Positions 42,765 to 50,748 of a DNA stretch of 64,000 nt are shown piece after piece (positions within the stretch are counted from its first letter, which is position 1; each line of letters opens with the position of its first letter). Where the stretch lies: positions 56,596 to 120,595 of the forward strand of contig DAOTVP010000083.1 in the NCBI GenBank assembly GCA_034436155.1, given 5' to 3'. The stretch comes from GCA-2794515 sp034436155 (GTDB lineage: Bacteria; Chloroflexota; Anaerolineae; Aggregatilineales; Phototrophicaceae). The notes beneath the pieces were generated by a model. That model was given only the letters and a program-made list of their open reading frames with translations. It was not told where the DNA came from and did no database searches. The position numbers were made by a program, and so were the translations under genes.

Positions 42765-43871
42765 ATGGTCAAAGTGCAAAACACGGATGTTTACATCTTA
42801 GTCGTAGATGATACCCAAACTAACCGCGAGGTGATGGCGCGGATTTTATCGCGCAAGAAATACCAATACAAATCGGTTGCGAGTGGTGAAGAGGCATTGG
42901 TTTCTGTCGCCCAGCGCCTGCCCGATTTGATCCTGCTGGATATTAGTATGCCCGGTATGGACGGCTTTGAGGTGTGCGAACACCTCAAAGCCGATGAACG
43001 CACCCGCGACATCCCTGTGATGTTCATCAGCGCCCTCGATGAAACCGAAGACAAAGTGCGGGCGTTTCAGGTGGGCGGGGTCGATTACATCACCAAACCG
43101 TTCAAAATCGAAGAAGTGTTGGCGCGGGTCGAGACGCAAATCACGCTCGCCATGCAACGCAGAGAAATTATCGCCCTGAGCGAACTCAAAGATCAACTCA
43201 TCCGTACAGTGTCGCATGACCTGAAAAATCCGTTGCATGTCATCATGGGATACGCCGCTTTGTTGATGGACGGCGGGTATACCGCGTCTGATGATGATGT
43301 GAGTAGCATGTCGAAACATATTTATAATAGCGCCGAGCGCATGTATACACTCATCACCAACTTACTTGAACTCAGTCATCTTGAAGCGGGTTCAGACTTG
43401 CAATTATCGCCTTTATCGTTATCGAATTTATGTATGGATATGATGCCCGAATTCGAGATGAGCGCCAATGCCAAACAGCAGACCCTCACGGTTGAATTGC
43501 CCCCACACGATGTTATCATTCATGGCGATTCTATGCGCTTGGGGCAAGTCTTGAGCAATTTGGTCATCAATGCCATTAAATACACGCCCCAAAAAGGGCA
43601 TGTGCGCCTGACGGTTAGCCAAGATAATCAAAATGTCTATGTGTGTGTCGAAGATAATGGCTTTGGCATTCCCAAAGAGGCAATTCCGCAATTGTTCAAT
43701 AAATTTTATCGGGTCAACACGGTTGAACATCGTTCTGTAGAAGGCACAGGATTGGGGCTTTCAATCGTCAAAGCCATCGTCGAGCAACATCGTGGTCGAA
43801 TTTGGGTCGAGAGTGAACTGAATAAAGGGAGTAAATTTACCTTCTCGTTGCCTGTGCTTCAGCAAAGCTAA
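42765..43871 (+). CDS. Cytoplasmic receiver-histidine kinase fusion
   Basis: A 368-residue soluble kinase. The receiver comes first (about 8-125): acidic VVDD, phosphoacceptor Asp59 in LILLDISMPGMDGFEV, switch Ser in FISALDE and Lys in YITKPFK. HisKA follows with His151 in RTVSHDLKNPLH. HATPase_c (about 245-365) has NLVINAIKYTPQ, DNGFGIP and GTGLGLSIV. Receiver-first kinases usually take phosphate from another kinase and change activity. It is first in a four-gene run with two more kinases and a receiver; the next gene starts immediately after its TAA. Confidence 0.93.
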   Translation: MVKVQNTDVYILVVDDTQTNREVMARILSRKKYQYKSVASGEEALVSVAQRLPDLILLDISMPGMDGFEVCEHLKADERTRDIPVMFISALDETEDKVRAFQVGGVDYITKPFKIEEVLARVETQITLAMQRREIIALSELKDQLIRTVSHDLKNPLHVIMGYAALLMDGGYTASDDDVSSMSKHIYNSAERMYTLITNLLELSHLEAGSDLQLSPLSLSNLCMDMMPEFEMSANAKQQTLTVELPPHDVIIHGDSMRLGQVLSNLVINAIKYTPQKGHVRLTVSQDNQNVYVCVEDNGFGIPKEAIPQLFNKFYRVNTVEHRSVEGTGLGLSIVKAIVEQHRGRIWVESELNKGSKFTFSLPVLQQS

Positions 43872-45089
43872 ATGTATGGAATGTGTGTAATGACAGATAA
43901 GCGTACCCGTGCCGATTTAATCGCAGAAATTAATCATCTCAAAAGTCGTCTCGCGCATCTTGAGTCGCAATATCCACCCACATCGGACGTGACTTCCCTG
44001 TCTGCTAATGAAGCACGCTTTAGTCAATTGCTTGAGACATTGCCCATCGCCATTTTTATTTATCAACATGAAAAGATTGTTTATATTAATCCTGCGGGGC
44101 GCAATTTGGGCGGGCATGACCTCGAGATAATTATTCGTGACGGATTTTGGCATGTCATTCATCCCGATTCACAAGATAAATTGCGCGAGGTGTTCCGCAA
44201 ATTTAATCAGTCAGAACAATTCACCTCGCATCTGCAAGTCAAAGCGTATGATGTGAATCAGCAGGTCATGATTTTAGATGTGCAACTGGTCACGATTCCC
44301 TATAATCAGCACCCCGCGTTGTTGGGCGCGGTGTTGGATGTGACCGCGCATCTCCAATCTCATGAACGACAAATGGCGCTCGAAGCCGAAAAACACCGTG
44401 TGAAAGTGTTGACCGATTTTGTGCGCGATGTGAGCCACGACTTTCGCACACCACTCTCGACCATCAACACAGCCATTTATTTGCTTGGGCGGATAGATGA
44501 TCCCATCAAACGCCAGCAACAACTCGATACCATGCGCGAACAAGTGAAGCATCTCGACAAATTGGTCGATGGCTTGCTCACCATGTCGCGCCTCGATAGT
44601 GGGTTATCTACCCCGTTCAAATTATTCGATTTGAATTTAGCCATCATCGAAGCCATACAAAGCCTATCGCCTCATATTAAAGAGCAAAAACAACACATTC
44701 ATACCGATTTACAAGATGATTTACCCCTCATTGAAGGCGACATGCAAGATATTTATCGTGCTATCCGCGAGATTATGCTCAATGCCGTACAATATACCCC
44801 CGCTTCGGGCGATATTTTTGTCTCATCGCATCGACACCACAATCAGGTGCATATCACCATACAAGATAGCGGGTATGGTATATCTGCCCAAGATTTACCG
44901 CGTATTTTTGACCGATTTTTTCGTGCTGACCAAGCCTGTACGGTGGCGGGGGTCGGTTTGGGCTTATCCATCGCCCGTAAGGTGATAGACCATCATCGGG
45001 GACAGATTGATGTCCGTAGTGTGTTGCAACACGGTTCAACAATCATCATTCGTTTGCCCATTCGTCAGAATCAAGAGGATACTGAATAA
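43872..45089 (+). CDS. Cytoplasmic PAS-domain histidine kinase
   Basis: A 405-residue kinase without membrane segments. A short coiled coil (about 13-33) precedes a PAS domain (about 47-160: FSQLLETLPIAIFIYQHEKIVYINPAG, and LLGAVLDVTAHLQSHER). HisKA has His189 in RDVSHDFRTPLS, and HATPase_c has EIMLNAVQYTP, DSGYGISAQ and GVGLGLSIA. The DHP and catalytic motifs are intact. The ATG directly follows the stop of the previous gene; in-frame ATGs at codons 4 and 7 are alternatives. It ends adjoining the next kinase, so the genes are coupled. Confidence 0.92.
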   Translation: MYGMCVMTDKRTRADLIAEINHLKSRLAHLESQYPPTSDVTSLSANEARFSQLLETLPIAIFIYQHEKIVYINPAGRNLGGHDLEIIIRDGFWHVIHPDSQDKLREVFRKFNQSEQFTSHLQVKAYDVNQQVMILDVQLVTIPYNQHPALLGAVLDVTAHLQSHERQMALEAEKHRVKVLTDFVRDVSHDFRTPLSTINTAIYLLGRIDDPIKRQQQLDTMREQVKHLDKLVDGLLTMSRLDSGLSTPFKLFDLNLAIIEAIQSLSPHIKEQKQHIHTDLQDDLPLIEGDMQDIYRAIREIMLNAVQYTPASGDIFVSSHRHHNQVHITIQDSGYGISAQDLPRIFDRFFRADQACTVAGVGLGLSIARKVIDHHRGQIDVRSVLQHGSTIIIRLPIRQNQEDTE

Positions 45090-46943
45090 ATGCAAACCGC
45101 ATCCACAACTCCTAGACCATCCACACAACTATCGGTTATCGCGTTAATGATGGTCGTCATCGTGGTGGCGACCATCCTGATCACCATCGGCATTTTGGTG
45201 TTTAGCAATCTGCGGGCAGAGACGCTCCGCACCACCGCCCAACAAGACCAACTCGTCCGCGCCCAAGCCATATCTGATAGGTTAGGCAGTTACCTCATCA
45301 ATGCCCAACAATTGGCGAACACCACCGCCCAACTGGTCGCCGATATTCGACAAGACCGTGACCGTGTAGAGGGGTTGCTATTGCAAGTGTTAGCCTCTGC
45401 GCCGAGCGAAATCATTTATGGCATCGGCGCATGGTACGAGCCGACTTTGTTCGATGGCGAAACGGTGTATTATGGTCCGTATGTGCATCAAGATGAGCCA
45501 CAAGCCATTTTGACCTACGAATGGATGACGGACGAATATGATTTTCATACACAAGGCTGGTATGTGGCGGGCAAAGCTGGCGCTGGCGATGTGGTTTTTA
45601 CACCGCCCTATTTCGACACAGGCTTGGTATATATGAGCGCATCCAAAGCCTTTTATGATGATAATGGCGCGTTTAGCGGTGTGGTCACTGTCGATATGGT
45701 GTTGCCGTTGTTGCGCGATTTGATTGTGAGTGTCAATACCAACCCCAACGAAGTGATTTATGTGACCACGGGCGATGGTGCGATTTTTGTACATCCTGCC
45801 GAAGACGCGATTTTAGACTTTGCCCGTCAGAATGGCAAAACGCCCACCAGCATCCTCGACCTGAACGAAGCCGATTTGAGCGCGTATTTACAATCTATCC
45901 AAGCACCAAATACCATATCTGCAACTGCGCCGATAGAACTGACCGATTGGACAGTGCATGTCGCCACCAATGAAGATTTTCTGTTCAGCGATGTGCGCGA
46001 TCTGAACACAACGCTTTTTGGCGTGCTTGGTGGGGTTTGGTTTTTCACGGGGGTCGCTTTATTTGGCTTGAATCGTTATAGCATCCAGACCAGCAAAGCC
46101 CGCGCCGAACAACAAAAATTACAACGTGCCGCCGAGACGTTGCAACTCACCAACGAAGCACTTGAGGCAATTGTCAAAGAACGCACCCTCGAACTCGAAA
46201 AAGCCAAAGAAGAGGCAGAACGCGCCAATGTGGTCAAATCGCAATTTTTAGCCGCCATGTCGCATGAACTTCGTACCCCGCTAAACGCGATTCTCAATTT
46301 TACCCAATTCGTCTCGACGGGTGTCTTGGGCGATATCAATCAAGAACAAGAAGAGACGCTGAATAAAGTCGTCTCTAGTGGTGAGCATTTGCTCTCGCTG
46401 ATTAACGATGTGTTGGATATATCCAAAATAGAGGCGGGCGCATTAGAACTGTTCGTGGAAGATGACATCAACGTCAATAAAGAACTCAAGACGATTGTCG
46501 AGACGGCAAAAGGTTTATTAGAGACCGATGCTGTCGTTATCGAGCAAGATATCCAACCCGATTTACCGCTTATCACAGGCGATAGGCAACGTATTAATCA
46601 GATTATGCTCAATTTGGTCTCGAATGCGTGTAAGTTCACCGAGAAGGGTGTTATCACCATCGGCGCAAAACAGCATGACGATACAATCCAGTTTTATGTC
46701 AAAGATACGGGGGTGGGCATTGCATCTGTCGATTTTGATAAAATTTTCGAGACCTTTGGTCAAACCCGTGTCGGACTCAAAAAGGGGCGTGGCACAGGGC
46801 TTGGCTTGCCCATCTCGCGCCGATTAGCCGAAGCACACGGCGGGACGCTCACCCTCGAAAGTACCGTTGGGGTAGGGACGACATTCACCGTCACATTGCC
46901 TATCAAGCCTGAACAACTCGTGCCGACTGTTGCCAAGAATTGA
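45090..46943 (+). CDS. Membrane dCACHE sensor histidine kinase
   Basis: A 617-residue inner-membrane kinase. Helix one (about 15-38), a double-CACHE extracytoplasmic sensor (about 40-300: GIGAWYEPTLF, FTPPYFDTGLVYMSASKAFYD, DNGAFSGVVTVDMVL), helix two (about 308-328), a long coiled coil (about 335-385), HisKA with His392 in AAMSHELRTPLN, and HATPase_c with NLVSNACKFTEKG, DTGVGI and GTGLGLPIS. The domain order is like the two kinases at the left of the window but without a HAMP domain. It starts on the last base-neighbour of the previous stop. A receiver follows 12 bp after. Confidence 0.93.
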   Translation: MQTASTTPRPSTQLSVIALMMVVIVVATILITIGILVFSNLRAETLRTTAQQDQLVRAQAISDRLGSYLINAQQLANTTAQLVADIRQDRDRVEGLLLQVLASAPSEIIYGIGAWYEPTLFDGETVYYGPYVHQDEPQAILTYEWMTDEYDFHTQGWYVAGKAGAGDVVFTPPYFDTGLVYMSASKAFYDDNGAFSGVVTVDMVLPLLRDLIVSVNTNPNEVIYVTTGDGAIFVHPAEDAILDFARQNGKTPTSILDLNEADLSAYLQSIQAPNTISATAPIELTDWTVHVATNEDFLFSDVRDLNTTLFGVLGGVWFFTGVALFGLNRYSIQTSKARAEQQKLQRAAETLQLTNEALEAIVKERTLELEKAKEEAERANVVKSQFLAAMSHELRTPLNAILNFTQFVSTGVLGDINQEQEETLNKVVSSGEHLLSLINDVLDISKIEAGALELFVEDDINVNKELKTIVETAKGLLETDAVVIEQDIQPDLPLITGDRQRINQIMLNLVSNACKFTEKGVITIGAKQHDDTIQFYVKDTGVGIASVDFDKIFETFGQTRVGLKKGRGTGLGLPISRRLAEAHGGTLTLESTVGVGTTFTVTLPIKPEQLVPTVAKN

Positions 46944-46955
46944 GGGATACACCAC

Positions 46956-47366
46956 ATGGACGAATTAAACCCAGTAATACTTTATGTTGAAGATGATATG
47001 ATGAGCCGCGAGGTGATGATGTTGCTCCTCAAACGGCGGATGAAATTTGAGCATGTGTATGTGTGGGAAGATAGCACCGATTTCGCCAATCAACTCACAA
47101 CGTTGCCTCACAAACCCGATATCATTTTTTTGGATATTCACATGGAGCCGATCGATGGTTTTGGGATGCTCGAAATTTTACGCGCCCATCCCGATTATGC
47201 CAAAATCCCCGTTGTCGCATTGACCGCAAGCGTCATGAATGAAGAGGTCACATTATTGCGCACCAAAGGCTTTGATGGCGCGTTGGCGAAGCCCGTTGAC
47301 CAGCGCAATTTTCCAGATATTCTCAGACGCTTGTTGAACGGCGAACAGGTTTGGCGGATTACATGA
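46956..47366 (+). CDS. Receiver-only response regulator of the kinase operon
   Basis: A 136-residue CheY-like receiver: acidic VEDD (residues 11-14), phosphoacceptor Asp60 in IIFLDIHMEPIDGFGM, switch Thr in ALTASVM, and Lys in ALAKPVDQ. GAGGG about nine bases ahead of the ATG. No output domain. As the last gene of the operon it is the probable target of one or more of the three upstream kinases. Confidence 0.9.
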   Translation: MDELNPVILYVEDDMMSREVMMLLLKRRMKFEHVYVWEDSTDFANQLTTLPHKPDIIFLDIHMEPIDGFGMLEILRAHPDYAKIPVVALTASVMNEEVTLLRTKGFDGALAKPVDQRNFPDILRRLLNGEQVWRIT

Positions 47367-47386
47367 TAGTGTGGTTTTGTGGGATT

Positions 47387-47602
47387 ATACATACCGTGAT
47401 TGCTAGTTGCTCTGTTTTGCCTCGCCTATGGCTCAAAGCCATAGGCTAATCATTTTGCAAGCCCACTAAAGGGGCTGGTTTTTGCCTAATTTTGAGACAA
47501 ATACTCGGCACAAAGACGGATTTGAGCGCCTTTAGTGCGCTTTTTCGGTGCGTAGCTAGATGCTTTGAGCATCTAGCGCGAACTAGCAATCAAGGTATAC
47601 AT
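47387..47602. mobile_element. MITE-like element with inverted terminal repeats
   Basis: Inverted ends of about 24 bp (47387-47410 and 47578-47602) share the exact core TGATTGCTAGTT and match at about 19 of 22 positions. Inside are perfect hairpins GCCTATGGCT-CAA-AGCCATAGGC (47424-47446) and GCTAGATGC-TTTGA-GCATCTAGC (47555-47577) and a weaker AGCCC/GGGCT stem. It holds no coding frame. The structure fits a miniature inverted-repeat element moved in trans, although no target-site duplication is clear. Confidence 0.6.
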
Positions 47603-47665
47603 GGACACGATATAAGGCTTGTTTGTAGTTCAATTGGTCTAAAAAATATGCAAATGAATGATATA

Positions 47666-47764
47666 GGGACGATATACGCGCTTTGCGCTAATCGTCCCGT
47701 ACAGTCACGGAAATTTTTAAGCCTGTACGGGCGGATTAGAGGCTTTAGCCTCGTATATCCGCCC
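47666..47764. repeat. Paired-hairpin intergenic repeat, copy 3
   Basis: The left hairpin (47666-47698) has arms GGGACGAT/ATCGTCCC and inner stem GCGC-TTT-GCGC. The right hairpin (47729-47764) has arms GGGCGGAT/ATCCGCCC and inner stem GAGGC-TTTA-GCCTC. Between them CCCGTACAG and CTGTACGGG form a further inverted pair, so the whole copy is a nested palindrome. A small hairpin GTGGAC/GTCCAC at 47793-47816 lies beyond, near the Nudix gene end. Confidence 0.78.
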
Positions 47765-47836
47765 TATAATAAGGCAAAATGGTAAAACAACTGTGGACAC
47801 GCTTCTGCGCGTCCACGATACACACATATCTCGTTT

Positions 47837-48298
47837 TTATATCCCCTCCAACAGGGGCAAATTCCGCAATAGCCAATCGGCTAATTCGGGGGTTTTAATA
47901 TCAATATCGCGCAAGTCATCCTCGTTGAGTGGGATCTCGACGGGGATGAATTCGCCGCGTTTGGGGTCGTTAAATTCGGGTCCTTCGCGCAAGGTCAAAT
48001 CGTAATCGAGCAAGCGACAAATATAAAAATGCTCCTCTAAATTTTTGCCACCTTTATGATGCTCTAATACGAATGCCTTATCAATCACCTCCACCTGTGC
48101 GCCGAGTTCTTCATGCAATTCTCGATGGAGTGTATCGATTAAGCTGGCATCGCTGTCTTCTACACCACCACCCGGTGCCACCCAATAGGGCGGTTTATCA
48201 GGCTTGACGCGCTTAATAAACATGAGTGTTTTTTGCCCTGTGAGCAAAATGGCACGCACGCGCTGAATGACCGTTTGGGGATTGGTGAAGACCGACAT
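47837..48298 (-). CDS. Nudix hydrolase
   Basis: A 153-residue pyrophosphohydrolase of the Nudix family, which splits nucleoside diphosphates linked to other groups. The Nudix box is GGGVEDSDASLIDTLHRELHEELGA: the REL-x-EEL-G part is intact and carries the metal ligands, while the first conserved Glu is replaced by Ala, which some members tolerate. The context gives no hint of substrate. ATG 48298 is preferred to the preceding GTG. The gene converges on the repeat region and is divergent from the RtcB gene. Confidence 0.88.
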   Translation of the reverse strand: MSVFTNPQTVIQRVRAILLTGQKTLMFIKRVKPDKPPYWVAPGGGVEDSDASLIDTLHRELHEELGAQVEVIDKAFVLEHHKGGKNLEEHFYICRLLDYDLTLREGPEFNDPKRGEFIPVEIPLNEDDLRDIDIKTPELADWLLRNLPLLEGI

Positions 48299-48517
48299 CA
48301 CATAACACTTTCTGAATAAAACATCATAACCTTTATATCGATTGGGGTTGTGTCGTCAACCTTACACATCATATCACGAAATATCGCGTTATTTTGATAA
48401 AAATTTGTTTATTTTTTCAAGAAATTGTTAAGTTTCCGATATTCATCCATCCACTATGGTCTTTTTTGGTCTATAATGAGCCTTAGCGATTTAATATAGA
48501 AACGGTTGGATAGATTT

Positions 48518-49900
48518 ATGATTACCAAAGCGCAAAAAGAGGAGATTCACTTGCGCCTCAAGCAGGCGGGGGTGAAAAAATTCGCTGATGTGTTTAACCT
48601 GATTAACAGCGTGAATCAGGGTCATGCCGATGAAACTGCGGTATGGCAATTGGTCGAATCGCTCATCGCCGAACAAGATGCCTCGCGCAGACCGCGGCTT
48701 ACACGCCAAGATGCACCCCGTCCGTATAGGGTGAAGGGCAAATCGATTATTACCGCCAACGCGATAGAAGACATGAATTACGTCATGTCGAATCCGTATG
48801 TGATTGGTGGCGCATTGATGCCCGATGCTCATCGCGTATTCCCGAATGCCATGCCAGTCGGTGGTGTGGTTGTCACTGAACCCGATTGGATTTATCCCTC
48901 GTTTGTGGGGTCAGATATTTCGTGTTCGTTGTTGCTAACTGTATTCCCAGATATGTCGATGGATGAAATGTGGACAGACCCATTCACCCAAGAATTGGCG
49001 TATGTCCTGCGCGAAAACACGTACTTCGGACGTGCCATCAACCCCAATCAGGGACAATTTGCCTCATCTGGATTGCTCCAATACGTGCCAGAGATGCAAA
49101 GCCCGTTGGGGAAATCGGTATTGAAATCGGCATTAGGGTCTGCGCCAACCGATTTCGCCACATCAGGCGATGGCAATCATTTTGTCGAATTCGGCTATGT
49201 AGATGATGGCAACACGCGCTCACTGGCGATTTTAAGCCATTTTGGGTCGCGGTATGTCGGCGCGATTGTCGCCAAAGAGTATGAAAAATATGCCGTAGAA
49301 CAATGGGATGCACCCCCAAAAACATACGATGCCCCGCTCAATGTGCATACACCTGAAGGGGCAGATTATGTCGCGTTGATGAATTGGGCGGGTTTATTCG
49401 CGGAATATGGGCATTATCAGGTGCATAAAAATTTGACCTACGCCTTGTATCAACGGGGCTACCGCAAATTAGATGTGCAACAACAAGTATATTCACGGCA
49501 TAATTTTGCATGGTTGACCGATTGGGGATGGGTGCATCGCAAAGGCGCAACCCCCACCCCGAAGGATGAATTGGCGCTTATCCCCGCTACCATGGGCGAT
49601 AGAACGCAAGTCGTGATGGGGTTGGGCAATGCGGATGTGTATGATAGCGCCTCGCATGGTGCGGGACGGTTGTATACACGCGGTCAAGCGTTGCAACAAT
49701 TCAAAGGCGATACGGCGGAATATGTCCTTAAGCATTACGGTGTGACGCTCATCGGCGGTGGCGCAGATGAACATCCGTTGGCGTATAAAAAGATTAGTGA
49801 GGTCATGCAATACCAAGCTGATTGTGTGCGCCCTGTGGCGGAATTTATCCCCAAAGTGGTGCGGATGGCAGACCCGCGCATTTTCAAGACGCGGAAATAG
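48518..49900 (+). CDS. rtcB: RtcB-family RNA ligase (divergent subgroup)
   Basis: RtcB joins RNA ends carrying 2',3'-cyclic phosphate or 3'-phosphate to 5'-OH ends, using GTP and manganese. All metal- and guanylate-binding blocks are in place: VGSDISCSLLL (Asp and Cys ligands), SGDGNHFVEF, LSHFGSRYVG, SRHNFAWLTDW, HRKGATPTP and SASHGAGRLYTR, whose His accepts GMP. The N-terminal 80 residues and several loops differ from classical RtcB (for example MPDAHRVFP for MPDVHPGKG), so it belongs to a side branch whose activity is less studied. No archease or RtcA gene is adjacent. It shares this window with a Ro60 locus; in Salmonella the two are in one RNA repair operon. Confidence 0.87.
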   Translation: MITKAQKEEIHLRLKQAGVKKFADVFNLINSVNQGHADETAVWQLVESLIAEQDASRRPRLTRQDAPRPYRVKGKSIITANAIEDMNYVMSNPYVIGGALMPDAHRVFPNAMPVGGVVVTEPDWIYPSFVGSDISCSLLLTVFPDMSMDEMWTDPFTQELAYVLRENTYFGRAINPNQGQFASSGLLQYVPEMQSPLGKSVLKSALGSAPTDFATSGDGNHFVEFGYVDDGNTRSLAILSHFGSRYVGAIVAKEYEKYAVEQWDAPPKTYDAPLNVHTPEGADYVALMNWAGLFAEYGHYQVHKNLTYALYQRGYRKLDVQQQVYSRHNFAWLTDWGWVHRKGATPTPKDELALIPATMGDRTQVVMGLGNADVYDSASHGAGRLYTRGQALQQFKGDTAEYVLKHYGVTLIGGGADEHPLAYKKISEVMQYQADCVRPVAEFIPKVVRMADPRIFKTRK

Positions 49901-50453
49901 TGCGCCATTTGCGGATCGGTATCGCCCACGTCACCAACGCGCCGATGAGCGAAGTGATGATGGTCAGAATGGGGATGATGGCGAAGCGGTCTAAAAAGGT
50001 GAAATAGGCATCTAATCCGCCAACATAAATCACCTTTGCCACTACGCCGTCTGTCGTCAGTGACCCATATAATATCGCCGTTTGTGCCGATGGATTGGCG
50101 TTTATCAACACAAAATCATTGTGCGGTCTTGTTTCGATGATACCATCGGCGAGTTCAAACCTGTTCTCTGACCCCACATCGCCCACCAATAAAATCCGTT
50201 TGGGGCGTTCATCAGGCGCGGGTGGGGTGATTTGAGATAATTCGCTGATGGTGGTTATCGGTGTAAGGTTGCGCGGAGATAACCCTGTTATCCATTCAGA
50301 GAGCGAAAATATCGCCACGAGGATGAATAACAATCCAAACACAACAAAAGCGGGGATGAATTTTTTCACTTCTGCTTTTGTTTTGATAGGTGTGAATAAA
50401 AACCGATAGGTGAAGTATGTCACCAACATCAAAAACAGGCTTGCAACAATCAT
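49884..50453 (-). CDS. Membrane protein of unknown function
   Basis: A 189-residue protein I do not recognise. Two N-terminal helices (about 1-22 and 33-53) and one or two C-terminal helices (about 155-180) enclose a soluble extracytoplasmic or cytoplasmic domain of about 95 residues with strands RILLVGDVGS, DFVLINANPS and GVVAKVIYVGG. Its 3' end overlaps the rtcB 3' end by 17 bp on the other strand. The membrane topology recalls proteins that anchor a small beta domain; nothing more can be said. Confidence 0.55.
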   Translation of the reverse strand: MIVASLFLMLVTYFTYRFLFTPIKTKAEVKKFIPAFVVFGLLFILVAIFSLSEWITGLSPRNLTPITTISELSQITPPAPDERPKRILLVGDVGSENRFELADGIIETRPHNDFVLINANPSAQTAILYGSLTTDGVVAKVIYVGGLDAYFTFLDRFAIIPILTIITSLIGALVTWAIPIRKWRTISAS

Positions 50454-50498
50454 GAGGCATCTCCGTTTATCAATTTTGTTCGGTGTATTTTAAGGTTA

Positions 50499-50665
50499 GG
50501 GCGGATATACGGCTTCGCCTAATCCGCCCGTGAAAATTCTCATATTTTATAACCTAATCCGCCCGTTAAAATTCTCATATTTTATAACCTAATCCGCCTG
50601 TACAAATTCTCATATTTTATGATGGTGTAGTGGCGGATTAGCACCGTTAGGTGCGTATATCCGCC
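50499..50665. repeat. Paired-hairpin repeat, copy 4, with a 35-bp tandem expansion
   Basis: The left hairpin (50499-50529) has arms GGGCGGAT/ATCCGCCC and inner stem GGC-TTC-GCC. The right hairpin (50632-50665) has arms GGCGGAT/ATCCGCC and inner stem GCACC-GTTA-GGTGC. Between and partly including the left arm a 35-bp unit (beginning CCTAATCCGCC, ending CATATTTTAT plus two bases) occurs three times at 50518-50552, 50553-50587 and 50588-50622 with few changes. A TATAAT at 50707-50712 may be the -10 of the kinase gene. Confidence 0.8.
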
Positions 50666-50748
50666 AAATTTTGCCTATTATATTCCATAATTTGGCTATT
50701 TTCGCCTATAATACATAGGTATAAACAGATAAACACAGAGAGTTCTGC

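Noticed and set aside
50518..50622. Possible CRISPR array (three 35-bp repeats)
   Set aside because: The units are directly adjacent with no spacers and no cas genes are present.
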